Positions 29,266-36,172 of a stretch of 36,172 nucleotides of DNA are shown here, one piece after another. Position numbers and translations under genes: made by a program. The notes beneath the pieces were generated by a model that saw only the letters and a list, made by a program, of their open reading frames with translations, ran no database searches and was not told where the DNA came from. This DNA comes from QHCE01 sp041743105 (lineage in GTDB: Bacteria > Actinomycetota > Actinomycetes > Mycobacteriales > QHCE01), in the NCBI GenBank assembly GCA_041743105.1, contig JBGTNI010000097.1, forward strand, positions 1 through 36,172. Direction: 5' to 3'. How positions within the stretch are numbered: the first letter of the stretch is position 1; every line of letters begins with the position of its first letter.

Positions 29266-30221
29266 GCGCATCTAGCGGTACCACCGCGATTCTCGCCGCG
29301 TTTCTGGCCAATCTAGCAATCGCGGTGACTAAATTCATCGCGTTCCTATTGACCAGGTCGTCGTCAATGCTGGCGGAGTCCATTCACTCGGTCGCCGACG
29401 CGAGTAATCAGCTGCTGCTGATTCTCGGGGGCAAGCGCGCTCGGCGCGACGCCACGCCACAGCATCCTTTCGGCTACGGGCGCGAACGCTACATCTACGC
29501 CTTCATTGTCTCCGTGGTGCTGTTCAGCGTGGGTGGGCTCTTCGCGCTGTACGAGGGTTACCATAAGTTCTCACATCCCGAACCGATCACCTCGTGGCAC
29601 TGGTTGCCGATTGTGGTGCTGGTGGTGGCCATCGGGCTGGAGACCGGATCGTTTATCACCGCGATTAAAGAGTCCAACAAGGTGCGAGGCGCTGCGTCCT
29701 GGGTGAGCTTCGTGCGTCACGCGAAGGCCCCGGAGCTTCCGGTGGTGCTGTTGGAAGACCTCGCGGCGCTGCTGGGTCTGTTTCTGGCGCTGGGCGGGGT
29801 AAGCCTGACGTTGATTACTGGTGATGGTACGTGGGATGGTGTGGGAACGATCGCGATCGGTGTATTGCTGGTCATGGTTGCGGCGTTCTTGGCAGTGGAG
29901 ACCAAGAGCCTGCTGCTGGGCGAGTCGGCGACGGCAGAGCACACGGCTGCGATCGAGCACGCGATCCTCGACGGGCCGCAGGCCAGTAGCATCATCCACC
30001 TCAAGACGATGCACTTGGGGCCAGACGAGTTGCTGGTCGCTGCGAAGGTTGCGGTGAAGCACTCCGACACCGCCACCCGAATCGCCGACGGCATCGACGC
30101 GGTGGAGTCACGTATTCGAGCGGCGCTGCCGGACACCACATGCGTGATCTACCTCGAGCCCGACATCGCCCGAGCTACCTCATCCGCGATGCGTGCTGCG
30201 GATTCGTCGGCTGATTCTTAG
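29262..30221 (+). CDS. Cation diffusion facilitator family transporter
   Basis: 319-residue CDF protein, an antiporter that exports Zn2+, Mn2+ or Fe2+. Six membrane helices fit the family (AILAAFLANLAIAVTKFIAF; YAFIVSVVLFSVGGLFALYE; WLPIVVLVVAIGLETGSFIT; TIAIGVLLVMVAAFLAV). Metal-site residues are likely in SIHSVADASNQ (helix 2, H-x3-D) and LLEDLAALLG (helix 5, D). The C-terminal cytoplasmic domain (MHLGPDELLVAAKVAV) is present. Its place between the SIS and manA genes is seen in related genera; metal specificity cannot be read from the sequence. Confidence 0.92.
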   Translation: MSASSGTTAILAAFLANLAIAVTKFIAFLLTRSSSMLAESIHSVADASNQLLLILGGKRARRDATPQHPFGYGRERYIYAFIVSVVLFSVGGLFALYEGYHKFSHPEPITSWHWLPIVVLVVAIGLETGSFITAIKESNKVRGAASWVSFVRHAKAPELPVVLLEDLAALLGLFLALGGVSLTLITGDGTWDGVGTIAIGVLLVMVAAFLAVETKSLLLGESATAEHTAAIEHAILDGPQASSIIHLKTMHLGPDELLVAAKVAVKHSDTATRIADGIDAVESRIRAALPDTTCVIYLEPDIARATSSAMRAADSSADS

Positions 30222-30239
30222 TAGGGAGACCCCGCGCTT

Positions 30240-31514
30240 GTGGTGGAGCTGCTAAGCAACCCAATTCAGCCCTACGCGTGGGGCTCTCGCACAGTGCTCG
30301 CACAACTGCAAGGACGCCCATGGCCGACGCCGCAACCCGAAGCCGAGCTGTGGATCGGCGGACACCCCGCCGCACCATCGACGCTTATTCGCGGGGGAGC
30401 GCCTCGCTCGCTCAACGATGTCATCGCTGAGAATCCAGCACATGAGCTAGGACTCAGTCGGCTAGGTACATTCGGGCCTAGGCTGCCATTCTTGGCGAAG
30501 CTGCTTGCCGTTGAGCGGCCACTGAGCATCCAAGTCCACCCAGATAACGATCAGGCCAAGCAGGGTCTCGCCGCGGAGCAGGCTGAGCTCAGGAACGCCG
30601 AGCTTCCCGAGTCACGCGCAAACCGCAACTACCCTGACGAGTTCGGCAAGCCGGAGATTCTGGTGGCGCGGACACCGTTCGAGCTGCTCAGCGGCGTGCG
30701 GCCCGTTGCCGAGGCCATCGAGGCGCTACTCCGGTTGGGTGTCGAGCCTGAGCTGGATGCAGTGGCGTTGAAACTCACCGATCAAGCCTCTATGCGGTAC
30801 GCGTTGTGGGAGCTGCTCAATCAGGACGATCCCACGGGTCTCGTCGAACGGGTGGTTGCCGCTTGTGCGCGCGTCGCGGCGGATTCAAACGGCTCGCCTC
30901 ACGCCGGCCACGATCGACTATTGCCACGGTTGGCACAGCTGTACCCGGGTGATCCCGGAGTGTTGGTGGCGTTGCTGCTCAATTACGCCAGTCTTCCCGC
31001 CGGCACTGCTGTTTTCACTCCGTCCGGAGTGCCACACGCCTACCTTTCGGGAACCGGGTTTGAGGTGATGGCAAGCTCGGATAACGTGTTGCGTGCGGGT
31101 CTGACTACCAAAAAGGTCGACGTCGATGAACTGTTGCGGCTGGTCTCTGTTGCTTCGGTACCGATCACGGCAGTGGAACCCCGTCAACTGGCGGTGGGGC
31201 TGCGGCAGTGGCCTGTTCCAGTGGACGAGTTTGTCCTATGGGGCGTGGACGTCAGTGTCACTGGGTCATCGCGTCCTGTGCCGCAGCCGTTGCCGCCAGG
31301 CTGGGTGGTACCGCAGCCGCCGGCGCATACTCCAGTAGCAGTGCCGCTGACAGGGCCTCGGCTAGTGATCTGCGATGCCGGGGCGCTGGTCTGTACCGAC
31401 GGTCAGGGCAGCGCCACAGTGCGACAAGGTGAAGCGGCCTACTGTGCAGCGAGCGCCGGTTCGTTGGAGATTTCCGGTGTCGGTAGCGCCTTTGTCGTCG
31501 GTGTCGACAGCTGA
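30240..31514 (+). CDS. manA: Mannose-6-phosphate isomerase, type I
   Basis: Interconverts fructose-6-phosphate and mannose-6-phosphate, a zinc enzyme. The 424-residue protein contains QPYAWGSRTVLAQLQG, RPLSIQVHPDNDQAKQG (zinc ligands Gln and His), NYPDEFGKPEILVART with the ligand Glu, and the catalytic PSGVPHAYLSGTGFEVMAS followed by SDNVLRAGLTTK. Start at the first of two adjacent GTG codons. It lies 18 bp after the efflux gene and probably ends the manB-SIS-CDF-manA operon. A hairpin follows the stop. Confidence 0.95.
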   Translation: MVELLSNPIQPYAWGSRTVLAQLQGRPWPTPQPEAELWIGGHPAAPSTLIRGGAPRSLNDVIAENPAHELGLSRLGTFGPRLPFLAKLLAVERPLSIQVHPDNDQAKQGLAAEQAELRNAELPESRANRNYPDEFGKPEILVARTPFELLSGVRPVAEAIEALLRLGVEPELDAVALKLTDQASMRYALWELLNQDDPTGLVERVVAACARVAADSNGSPHAGHDRLLPRLAQLYPGDPGVLVALLLNYASLPAGTAVFTPSGVPHAYLSGTGFEVMASSDNVLRAGLTTKKVDVDELLRLVSVASVPITAVEPRQLAVGLRQWPVPVDEFVLWGVDVSVTGSSRPVPQPLPPGWVVPQPPAHTPVAVPLTGPRLVICDAGALVCTDGQGSATVRQGEAAYCAASAGSLEISGVGSAFVVGVDS

Positions 31515-31548
31515 CGACGAGGCGACAAAAGGCACCTTGTCGTTGTGA
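31514..31548 (+). terminator. Hairpin after manA
   Basis: GGCGACAA (31521) pairs with TTGTCGTT (31537) around AGGCACC-like loop, and flanking ACGACGA/TGTGACG add partial pairing. It lies directly past the manA stop, with the doc gene convergent at 31572, so it can end both transcripts. Confidence 0.55.
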
Positions 31549-31571
31549 CGCTACTGGCGTGCCGACCAAGG

Positions 31572-31946
31572 CTACGCAATAAGCGCGCGAATGCGTTCGG
31601 CGATCCCTGCGACTTCGGTAAGGTCGCCTCGCGCCACATCGAGTACAAGTTCCACAGCCTCGGTGTGGCTATGGTGCAACAACTCTGCGTTGACGCTGAG
31701 AAAGACGGCGGTTGCCGCCCAACCAAGCCGCTTGTTGCCATCGAGCAACGGGTGAGACGTCACAACCGAATGCAGCAGTGCCGACGCTTTTTCGGCGATG
31801 GAAGGGTAGGCGTCCGCCCCTAAGACGCTTGCGCGTGGCCGATGAGCTGCCGCATCGAGTAGGCCTTCGTCGCGTATGACGGGAGCCTGACCCAGCGTTT
31901 CCTCGGCGATGACGACCAGTTCGTCATACGTCAGGTAGCGCGTCAT
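31572..31946 (-). CDS. doc: Type II toxin Doc/Fic family
   Basis: 124-residue Doc-type Fic-fold toxin, which phosphorylates elongation factor Tu in the characterised family. The active-site loop is HPLLDGNKRLGWAATAVFL, close to the Doc consensus H-P-F-x-(D/N)-(A/G)-N-K-R, so the invariant His, Asn and Arg are present. The N-terminus (LTYDELVVIAEETLG) is typical. It overlaps its antitoxin by 4 bp (ATGA). The module sits between manA and ahcY. Confidence 0.93.
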   Translation of the reverse strand: MTRYLTYDELVVIAEETLGQAPVIRDEGLLDAAAHRPRASVLGADAYPSIAEKASALLHSVVTSHPLLDGNKRLGWAATAVFLSVNAELLHHSHTEAVELVLDVARGDLTEVAGIAERIRALIA

Positions 31947-32146
31947 GAACGGGAGAGTTCGTCCAGAATCGTCGCGTCGCGTTGTGCCACCTCGCGGGCG
32001 ACTTGCCGTATGTAGGTCAGTTCTCGGCGTTGGAGATAATCGTTGATCGCCTTAACCGCTATCACCTGCATGGACTCATGATCCCGCTGTGCCGCTTCTC
32101 GCAGTTTGTCGTTGATGGGCTCGGGAAGACGTAGCGTCATGGCCAT
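31943..32146 (-). CDS. Antitoxin of the doc module, ribbon-helix-helix type
   Basis: 67-residue protein from the ATG at 32146 (MAMTLRLPEPINDKLREAAQ). The N-terminus TLRLPEPINDKLREAA is a ribbon-helix-helix fold (CopG/Arc-like), and residues 30-67 form an amphipathic C-terminal region. Known Doc partners such as Phd use a different fold, so this is a RHH-type pairing. The longer frame to 32185 would cover the operator-like repeat and is not supported. Confidence 0.82.
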   Translation of the reverse strand: MAMTLRLPEPINDKLREAAQRDHESMQVIAVKAINDYLQRRELTYIRQVAREVAQRDATILDELSRS

Positions 32147-32155
32147 ACCGGCAAT

Positions 32156-32176
32156 GATACCAGCTTTGGTAGTATC
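32156..32176. promoter_or_regulatory. Inverted repeat upstream of the doc antitoxin
   Basis: GATACCA GCTT TGGTAGTATC: 7-bp arms with a one-base slip, 9 bp before the antitoxin start. A likely site for antitoxin-mediated repression; it also lies in the ahcY upstream region, 47 bp from its start, so it could affect both. Confidence 0.5.
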
Positions 32177-32222
32177 TGGCGGCATCGTTGAGCGTAGCTT
32201 AGTCGCTGCTAGCGTGGCGCTT

Positions 32223-33731
32223 ATGACTTCTATGCTGTCCCAGCCCGGTACCGCACTTCCGAATCCGCCCGCCTCGGCGCCGCTGGCCGAGACCGATTAT
32301 CGAGTGGCGGATCTGTCTCTTGCCGCGTTCGGTCGAAAGGAAATCGAGCTGGCCGAGCACGAGATGCCCGGCCTGATGGCGCTTCGTCTCGAATATGCCG
32401 TCGCGCAGCCACTCGCGGGCGCACGCATCGTGGGTTCGTTGCACATGACCGTTCAGACCGCGGTGTTGATCGAGACCCTCACCGTGCTCGGTGCGCAGGT
32501 GCGTTGGGCCAGCTGCAACATCTTCTCCACGCAGGACCACGCCGCCGCCGCCGTGGTAGTCGGACCTACCGGAAGCGTTCAAGAGCCCCGTGGTGTGCCA
32601 GTGTTCGCATGGAAGGGCGAAACGCTGCAAGAGTACTGGTGGTGCACCAACCAGATCTTCCGCTGGCCCGCCGAAGGGCCAAATCTCATCGTCGATGACG
32701 GCGGAGATGCGACGATGTTGCTGCATCGCGGCGCGCGTGCGGAGTCAACCTTCGCGAAGGACCAGACCTTGCCGGATCCTGACCAGGCATCCTCGGCGGA
32801 GGAGGCCGTGCTGCTGGAAGTCATCGCTGAGTCGATCGCCGCGCGGCCACGGCGGTTCACTGAGCTCACCGCTGCCATCTTGGGTGTGAGTGAGGAAACC
32901 ACGACCGGAGTTCACCGAATGTATGAGATGCAACGGTCTGGCATGCTCGCGTTCCCGGTGATTAACGTCAACGATTCGGTAACCAAGAGCAAGTTCGACA
33001 ACAAATACGGCTGCCGTCATTCGCTCATCGACGGCATTAATCGCGGCACCGATGTGCTGATCGGTGGCAAAGTCGCCGTGGTCTGCGGCTACGGCGATGT
33101 CGGAAAGGGCTGTGCGGAATCGCTGCGTGGCCAGGGCGCACGCGTGGTTGTCACCGAGATCGACCCGATCTGCGCGATGCAGGCGGCGATGGACGGATTC
33201 GCCGTGACGACGTTGGAGGAGGTCATTCCGACCGCAGACATCTTCATCACCGCGACCGGCAGCCGTGACGTCATCACCGCCACCCATATCGCCGCTATGA
33301 AGCACGGTGCCATCGTGGGCAACATCGGACACTTCGACAACGAGATCGACATGGCAGGTCTGGCTGCGATGCCCGAGGCACGCAAGGTGCCGGTCAAGCC
33401 GCAGGTGGACCAATGGGTATTCCCGGACGGCCACGCGGTGCTGATCCTCAGCGAAGGCCGGCTGCTGAATTTGGGCAATGCCACCGGCCACCCCAGCTTT
33501 GTGATGAGCGCGTCGTTTGCCAACCAAGTGCTTGCACAGATCGAGTTGTTCACCAACAACGATGCCTATCCGCTGGGCGTACACACTCTTCCTAAGCACC
33601 TCGACGAGAAAGTGGCCCGGCTGCATCTGGACGCTCTGGGGGTTCGGCTCACCACGTTGACCCCCACCCAGGCCGACTACCTTGGCGTTGCGCCGCAAGG
33701 TCCATATAAGCCTGACCACTATCGGTATTAG
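32223..33731 (+). CDS. ahcY: Adenosylhomocysteinase
   Basis: Hydrolyses S-adenosylhomocysteine to adenosine and homocysteine, using bound NAD. The 502-residue protein contains SLHMTVQTAVLIETL, WASCNIFSTQDHAAA, NLIVDDGGDATMLLHRG, the NAD-binding motif GYGDVGKGCAES and the C-terminal YKPDHYRY, where the last Lys/Tyr pair contacts NAD of the neighbouring subunit. An insertion of about 40 residues after DDGGDA (PDPDQASSAEEAV region) is typical of mycobacterial and plant-like forms. The ATG at 32223 (MTSMLSQPG) fits; the frame is open from 32106. In mycobacteria sahH is followed by tmk; here a different kinase gene follows. Confidence 0.97.
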   Translation: MTSMLSQPGTALPNPPASAPLAETDYRVADLSLAAFGRKEIELAEHEMPGLMALRLEYAVAQPLAGARIVGSLHMTVQTAVLIETLTVLGAQVRWASCNIFSTQDHAAAAVVVGPTGSVQEPRGVPVFAWKGETLQEYWWCTNQIFRWPAEGPNLIVDDGGDATMLLHRGARAESTFAKDQTLPDPDQASSAEEAVLLEVIAESIAARPRRFTELTAAILGVSEETTTGVHRMYEMQRSGMLAFPVINVNDSVTKSKFDNKYGCRHSLIDGINRGTDVLIGGKVAVVCGYGDVGKGCAESLRGQGARVVVTEIDPICAMQAAMDGFAVTTLEEVIPTADIFITATGSRDVITATHIAAMKHGAIVGNIGHFDNEIDMAGLAAMPEARKVPVKPQVDQWVFPDGHAVLILSEGRLLNLGNATGHPSFVMSASFANQVLAQIELFTNNDAYPLGVHTLPKHLDEKVARLHLDALGVRLTTLTPTQADYLGVAPQGPYKPDHYRY

Positions 33732-33845
33732 GAAACTTTGAGCGGGCCGGTGATCGGTCAGCATCTGCCGTTGATGGCGTTCTGAGAATTGCGTCGGCTT
33801 GTGACGGTGTCTCACCTGGTGAGCCGGTAGGGATCTGGAGTTAGC

Positions 33846-34508
33846 GTGGTCACGCTGGACGTGCTCGTTGCGGATGCTCTCGCATTGGTTAAGGGTCGGC
33901 AGGATCGGCGAGTCCTGGCTCTAGCGGGTGCCCCCGGCGCGGGAAAGTCCACGTTGGCAAGGTTGTTAGTTGACGGGGTGAATGAGCGGTTGGGCGCTGA
34001 TACTGCGGCCTATATGCCGTTGGATGGGTTTCATTTGTCCAATGTGCAGTTAGAAAAGTTAGGTCTGCGGCACCGTAAGGGCGCATCTGACACATTCGAT
34101 GTACGTGGTTATCTTGCGCTGCTGCACAGGCTGCTGACCGACACTACTTATCCGATCTATATCCCTGATTACGAGCGGGGTCTGCACGAGCCGGTGGCTG
34201 CGCGTTTGGTGGCGCAACCCGAAGTTCGCCTGATCGTGACAGAGGGAAACTATCTGGCCTGCGATGGGGCGGGTTGGCGGGAAGTGCGCGAAATGGTGGA
34301 TGAGCTTTGGTATCTCGATGTGCACGACGACGTGCGTGAAACGCGCTTGATCGAGCGTCAGATGGCGTTGGGTCTGAGCCGCGACGATGCATGGGCGTGG
34401 GTCGCCGGCAGCGATCGCCGCAACGGTGAGGTGGTCAAGGAGTCCCGGTACAACTGCACGCGCACAGTTACGCACATCGTTGGCGAGCACGACATCGGCG
34501 TGGCATAG
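33846..34508 (+). CDS. P-loop nucleoside/nucleotide kinase-like protein
   Basis: 220 residues. The Walker A motif GAPGAGKST is at residues 28-36, followed by PLDGFHLSN, a motif of uridine-kinase/pantothenate-kinase-like proteins (including the fructose transport/PanK group), the RHRKGASDTFD and PDYERGLHEPV segments, and a LIERQMALGLSRDDAWAWV helix. The substrate is not clear; the family is commonly labelled nucleoside/nucleotide kinase. It is not thymidylate kinase. It begins 115 bp after ahcY, and a remnant of an ahcY 3' end lies just after it. Start GTG at 33846. Confidence 0.85.
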   Translation: MVTLDVLVADALALVKGRQDRRVLALAGAPGAGKSTLARLLVDGVNERLGADTAAYMPLDGFHLSNVQLEKLGLRHRKGASDTFDVRGYLALLHRLLTDTTYPIYIPDYERGLHEPVAARLVAQPEVRLIVTEGNYLACDGAGWREVREMVDELWYLDVHDDVRETRLIERQMALGLSRDDAWAWVAGSDRRNGEVVKESRYNCTRTVTHIVGEHDIGVA

Positions 34509-34554
34509 GTGAAGGATGCAGTGAGCGAACGCGATGTTTTGGGCTTGGCCGCTG

Positions 34555-34626
34555 ATGCCGACCAGGGCCGACTATCTAGGGATCACCGCACCGCGCCTGT
34601 ACGAACCCGACCCCTACCGGTACTAG
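34555..34626 (+). pseudogene. Remnant of a second ahcY 3' end
   Basis: The frame reads PTRADYLGITAPRLYEPDP followed by YRY and a stop at 34624-34626. The intact ahcY ends PTQADYLGVAPQGPYKPDH, YRY and stop. The end-matching DYLG...Y.PD.YRY makes a chance match very unlikely. DNA identity is only moderate, so the copy is old or came from another strain. No upstream ahcY sequence is readable; the kinase gene occupies that place. Confidence 0.75.
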
Positions 34627-34722
34627 TTCGGCTCATCTAAGCTATGTGGCCTCGTGGCGTAGCAAAGCTCGCGGGTAGCCAATCTATGGGTTAAGAGTAG
34701 CAAAAATGGTAGCATATTAAGT

Positions 34723-34953
34723 ATGAAGATTAGCGTCAGCTTGCCTACGGACGACGTTGAGTTTGTTGATGGTTATAGCGCGCGGCGTGACATTTCGTCC
34801 AGGTCGGCTGTCATTCATCACGCCATCGGACTGCTGAAAATGGTGAGTCTGGAGGATGCTTACGATGCCGCGTTCAAGGAATGGGACGCCCACGGCGACG
34901 CCGAACTCTGGAACGCCACGTCCGCGGATGGAGTAGGCGATGCGCAGAGGTGA
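34723..34953 (+). CDS. mazE: Type II antitoxin, MazE-like
   Basis: 76-residue antitoxin with a ribbon-helix-helix N-terminus (MKISVSLPTDDVEFVDGYSA) and an acidic C-terminal part (DAAFKEWDAHGDAELW) for toxin binding, like the mycobacterial MazE group. The ATG at 34723 lies 7 bp after a TAGCAT hexamer, a probable leaderless promoter. The stretch 34627-34722 contains no other gene. It overlaps the toxin by 14 bp. Confidence 0.88.
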   Translation: MKISVSLPTDDVEFVDGYSARRDISSRSAVIHHAIGLLKMVSLEDAYDAAFKEWDAHGDAELWNATSADGVGDAQR

Positions 34954-35287
34954 CGTGTACTGGGTGGATCTGGAACCGGGGAGAGGTTCAGAGGCTCGCA
35001 AGACTCGCCCAGCCGTCATCGTGAGTAACGACGCCGCGAATCGAGTGGCAGAGCGGGCGGGTCGAGGAGTCGTAACGGTAGTGCCGATCACCACTAACAC
35101 TGATCGAGTGTTTCCATTTCAGGTGCTGCTGGATGGTCCCGCCTGTGGGTTACGGTCGGACTCGAAGGCTCAAGCGGAACAAGTGCAGGGTATTGCGTTG
35201 GATCGATTCAGCAGCCGGATCGGACGCGTCCCGGATGCCAGCATGGGTCAGCTCGATGGAGCGCTGCGGCTGCATCTGGCGTTGTAG
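34940..35287 (+). CDS. mazF: Type II toxin MazF endoribonuclease
   Basis: 115-residue MazF/PemK-fold toxin that cleaves RNA at short sequence motifs. The N-terminus MRRGDVYWVDLEPGRGSEAR, the RPAVIVSNDAAN strand, VVTVVPITTN, FQVLLDGPACGLRSDSKAQA and QGIALDRF are all family landmarks. The first acidic/Arg active-site region and the later RSDSKAQAEQV loop are intact, so it is probably active. It is the third kind of toxin-antitoxin system in the window. Confidence 0.93.
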   Translation: MRRGDVYWVDLEPGRGSEARKTRPAVIVSNDAANRVAERAGRGVVTVVPITTNTDRVFPFQVLLDGPACGLRSDSKAQAEQVQGIALDRFSSRIGRVPDASMGQLDGALRLHLAL

Positions 35288-35329
35288 CACTGGGCATGGG
35301 GCCAAGTCCACCGGTGCTGCTGGCCTTCC

Positions 35330-35672
35330 TTAACCCAGGGTCCAGGATCGGCCGGCAGCCCAGTCCGCGAGGCTGTGCCAGCCTACGGCGGGGTAGTTCC
35401 GGCGCAGCCCGGCGATGTCGACGTCCATGCCGGCCTTCGCGAAATACCGAAACATCGTGGCGAGGTCGGGCGAATGCGTTTGGGCGTAGGAGATAGGGAA
35501 CTCGGTAAAGCTGATCTCGCGTCCGCAGGCGCCCCCGAGGGTAGCTGCGATTTCATGACCGGTTCGTTCGTCGGAGGCGATGTCTATCCGGCGGCTGGCG
35601 AACTCGTCGGGGCGCGCCAGTACCAACGCGGCGAACGCGCCGATGTCTGCCGTGGGCACCTTCGGCCGGCCT
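35330..35672 (-). pseudogene. NmrA-family NAD(P)-binding protein, 5'-truncated
   Basis: The minus strand encodes the C-terminal third of an NmrA-like atypical short-chain dehydrogenase: KVPTADIGAFAALVLARPDE, RIDIASDERTGHEIAATLGG, ISYAQTHSPDLATMFRYFAK and ending GRSWTLG with a stop at 35330. The nucleotide-binding N-terminus is missing. At its upstream edge the sequence enters a 17-bp inverted repeat and then a MarR fragment running the opposite way. Confidence 0.82.
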
Positions 35673-35702
35673 ATCCCCCGGCATCGGCCGGCCGAAGGTG
35701 CC
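35655..35702. repeat. 17-bp perfect inverted repeat at the nmrA/marR junction
   Basis: GGCACCTTCGGCCGGCC (35655-35671) and GGCCGGCCGAAGGTGCC (35686-35702) are perfect complements around 14 bp. The left arm is inside the nmrA coding remnant; the right arm is an inverted copy next to the marR remnant, so it looks like a product of a rearrangement. Confidence 0.85.
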
Positions 35703-35949
35703 GTCCCGCAGTTCCCTTGAGTGTCCAGGATATGTGACTCGGGAGCGGGACACTCAGGATCGCCGCCGGGTGCTTGTGAAGCCGGCCGGGAAGGCTGTTC
35801 AACGACTCGGTGTGGTCTGGGATGAGCTGCATACGGGATGGACGGAGGTCTTGGCTGATTGCACCGACGCGGAGCTTGCCGTGTTGATCCGCCATATGCG
35901 GTGCGCCACCGAATTCGGTCGAGTCCAGATACGGCGGCTACACGGTTAA
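35703..35949 (+). pseudogene. MarR-family regulator, 5'-truncated
   Basis: The frame reads GYVTRERDTQDRRRVLVKPA, the wing of the MarR winged helix, then GKAVQRLGVVWDELHTGWTE and VLADCTDAELAVLIRHMR to the stop at 35947-35949. The first helices and the recognition helix are absent. A short inverted repeat (TGAGTGTCC / GGACACTCA, 35717-35748) marks the left edge. It is divergent from, and broken like, the nmrA remnant. Confidence 0.78.
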
Positions 35950-36145
35950 CCCTGCTGCGCGCGCGCTCCTCCACTACTCTGCAAATCCCCCAAAGCCCAC
36001 CGGGTTGATGTTAGGCCGAATACAAGACGGCAACTTGGATCGCTCTGCAGCCCGTAAGCGGTACTAGAGCGTTGCCCAGCTGATTAACCTTGGCCGGCCT
36101 GCGCATCCACCTCTAAGATGGCAGAATGGCTCCGAGGAGGTTGAT

Positions 36146-36172
36146 ATGCACGATTCTGCACGCGTTAAGCAT
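36146..36172 (+). CDS. Start of a coding sequence cut by the window end
   Basis: ATG at 36146 follows GAGGAGG at 5 bp, a strong ribosome binding site, and begins MHDSARVKH before the window ends. Nothing can be said of its function. An in-frame alternative is not seen, but an ATG at 36126 opens a different frame. The 35950-36145 stretch before it shows no other gene. Confidence 0.45.

Noticed and set aside
31514..31548. Copy of the dispersed stem-loop family (GACGACGAGGCGACAA)
   Set aside because: It is a simple hairpin after manA without the GGCAAGGC or AACGCCGCC flanks; an ordinary terminator explains it.
32745..33815. Minus-strand frame of 356 codons opposite ahcY
   Set aside because: Antisense shadow of adenosylhomocysteinase; His/Arg-rich and without motifs.

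Overview
The window comes from a high-GC actinobacterium, most probably a member of the Mycobacteriales (Corynebacterium/Nocardia/Mycobacterium group). The evidence is a WhiB2-type Fe-S regulator, an actinobacterial PriA without helicase motifs, a polD/ligC-type end-joining pair, a TAP-family secreted hydrolase next to a RibD-like reductase and msrB (recalling the Rv2671-Rv2674 neighbourhood of M. tuberculosis), and a DUF1025 - DUF3499 - phosphomannomutase - SIS - manA - ahcY order (recalling Rv3259 to Rv3248c). The genus cannot be fixed from sequence alone. No phage, plasmid or CRISPR module is visible.

Layout. 1-10.6 kb: the 3' part of priA, an AT-richer DUF4097-like gene, msrB, a LigD-polymerase-like primase, two unrecognised small ORFs, a lipoprotein hydrolase, an ATP-dependent DNA ligase (LigC type), a RibD-like reductase and three membrane proteins. 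10.7-13.5 kb: a vapBC toxin-antitoxin pair, a YCII protein, then a decay island holding fragments of hxlR, a haloalkane dehalogenase, an IS3 transposase and an NTF2-like gene, flanked by a diverged 40-bp direct repeat. 13.5-18.5 kb: envelope genes (PGRP/amidase, GT4 glycosyltransferase, ManC, a four-helix membrane protein with a Gln/Gly/Pro tail). 18.5-25.3 kb: whiB2, rph-rdgB, an unknown protein, a PASTA-like protein, two CBS-domain membrane proteins, tRNA-Leu(UAG) and a second vapBC. 25.4-31.5 kb: DUF1025, DUF3499, manB, SIS, cation efflux and manA. 31.5-36.2 kb: doc/antitoxin, ahcY, a P-loop kinase, a remnant of a second ahcY 3' end, mazEF, a broken nmrA/marR pair and the start of another gene.

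How genes work together. ManA, ManB and ManC form the complete route fructose-6-P -> mannose-6-P -> mannose-1-P -> GDP-mannose, the donor for the mannosylated lipids and glycans of this order; the GT4 enzyme and the PGRP/amidase are also envelope functions. The PolD-like primase and LigC-like ligase can cooperate in gap filling and end repair. Four type II toxin-antitoxin modules lie within 25 kb.

The most unusual signal is a set of short dispersed stem-loop elements in non-coding DNA (18618-18745, 26413-26548, 21222-21288 on the minus strand, and a related palindromic form at 25289-25403 and 17107-17232). Their flanks and core are conserved, while the stem arms differ in sequence but still pair. 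That points to selection on structure or to a small mobile palindromic element. Two copies lie in the leaders of whiB2 and manB. A second pattern is two head-to-head gene pairs (hxlR/dehalogenase and nmrA/marR) that have each lost both 5' ends.
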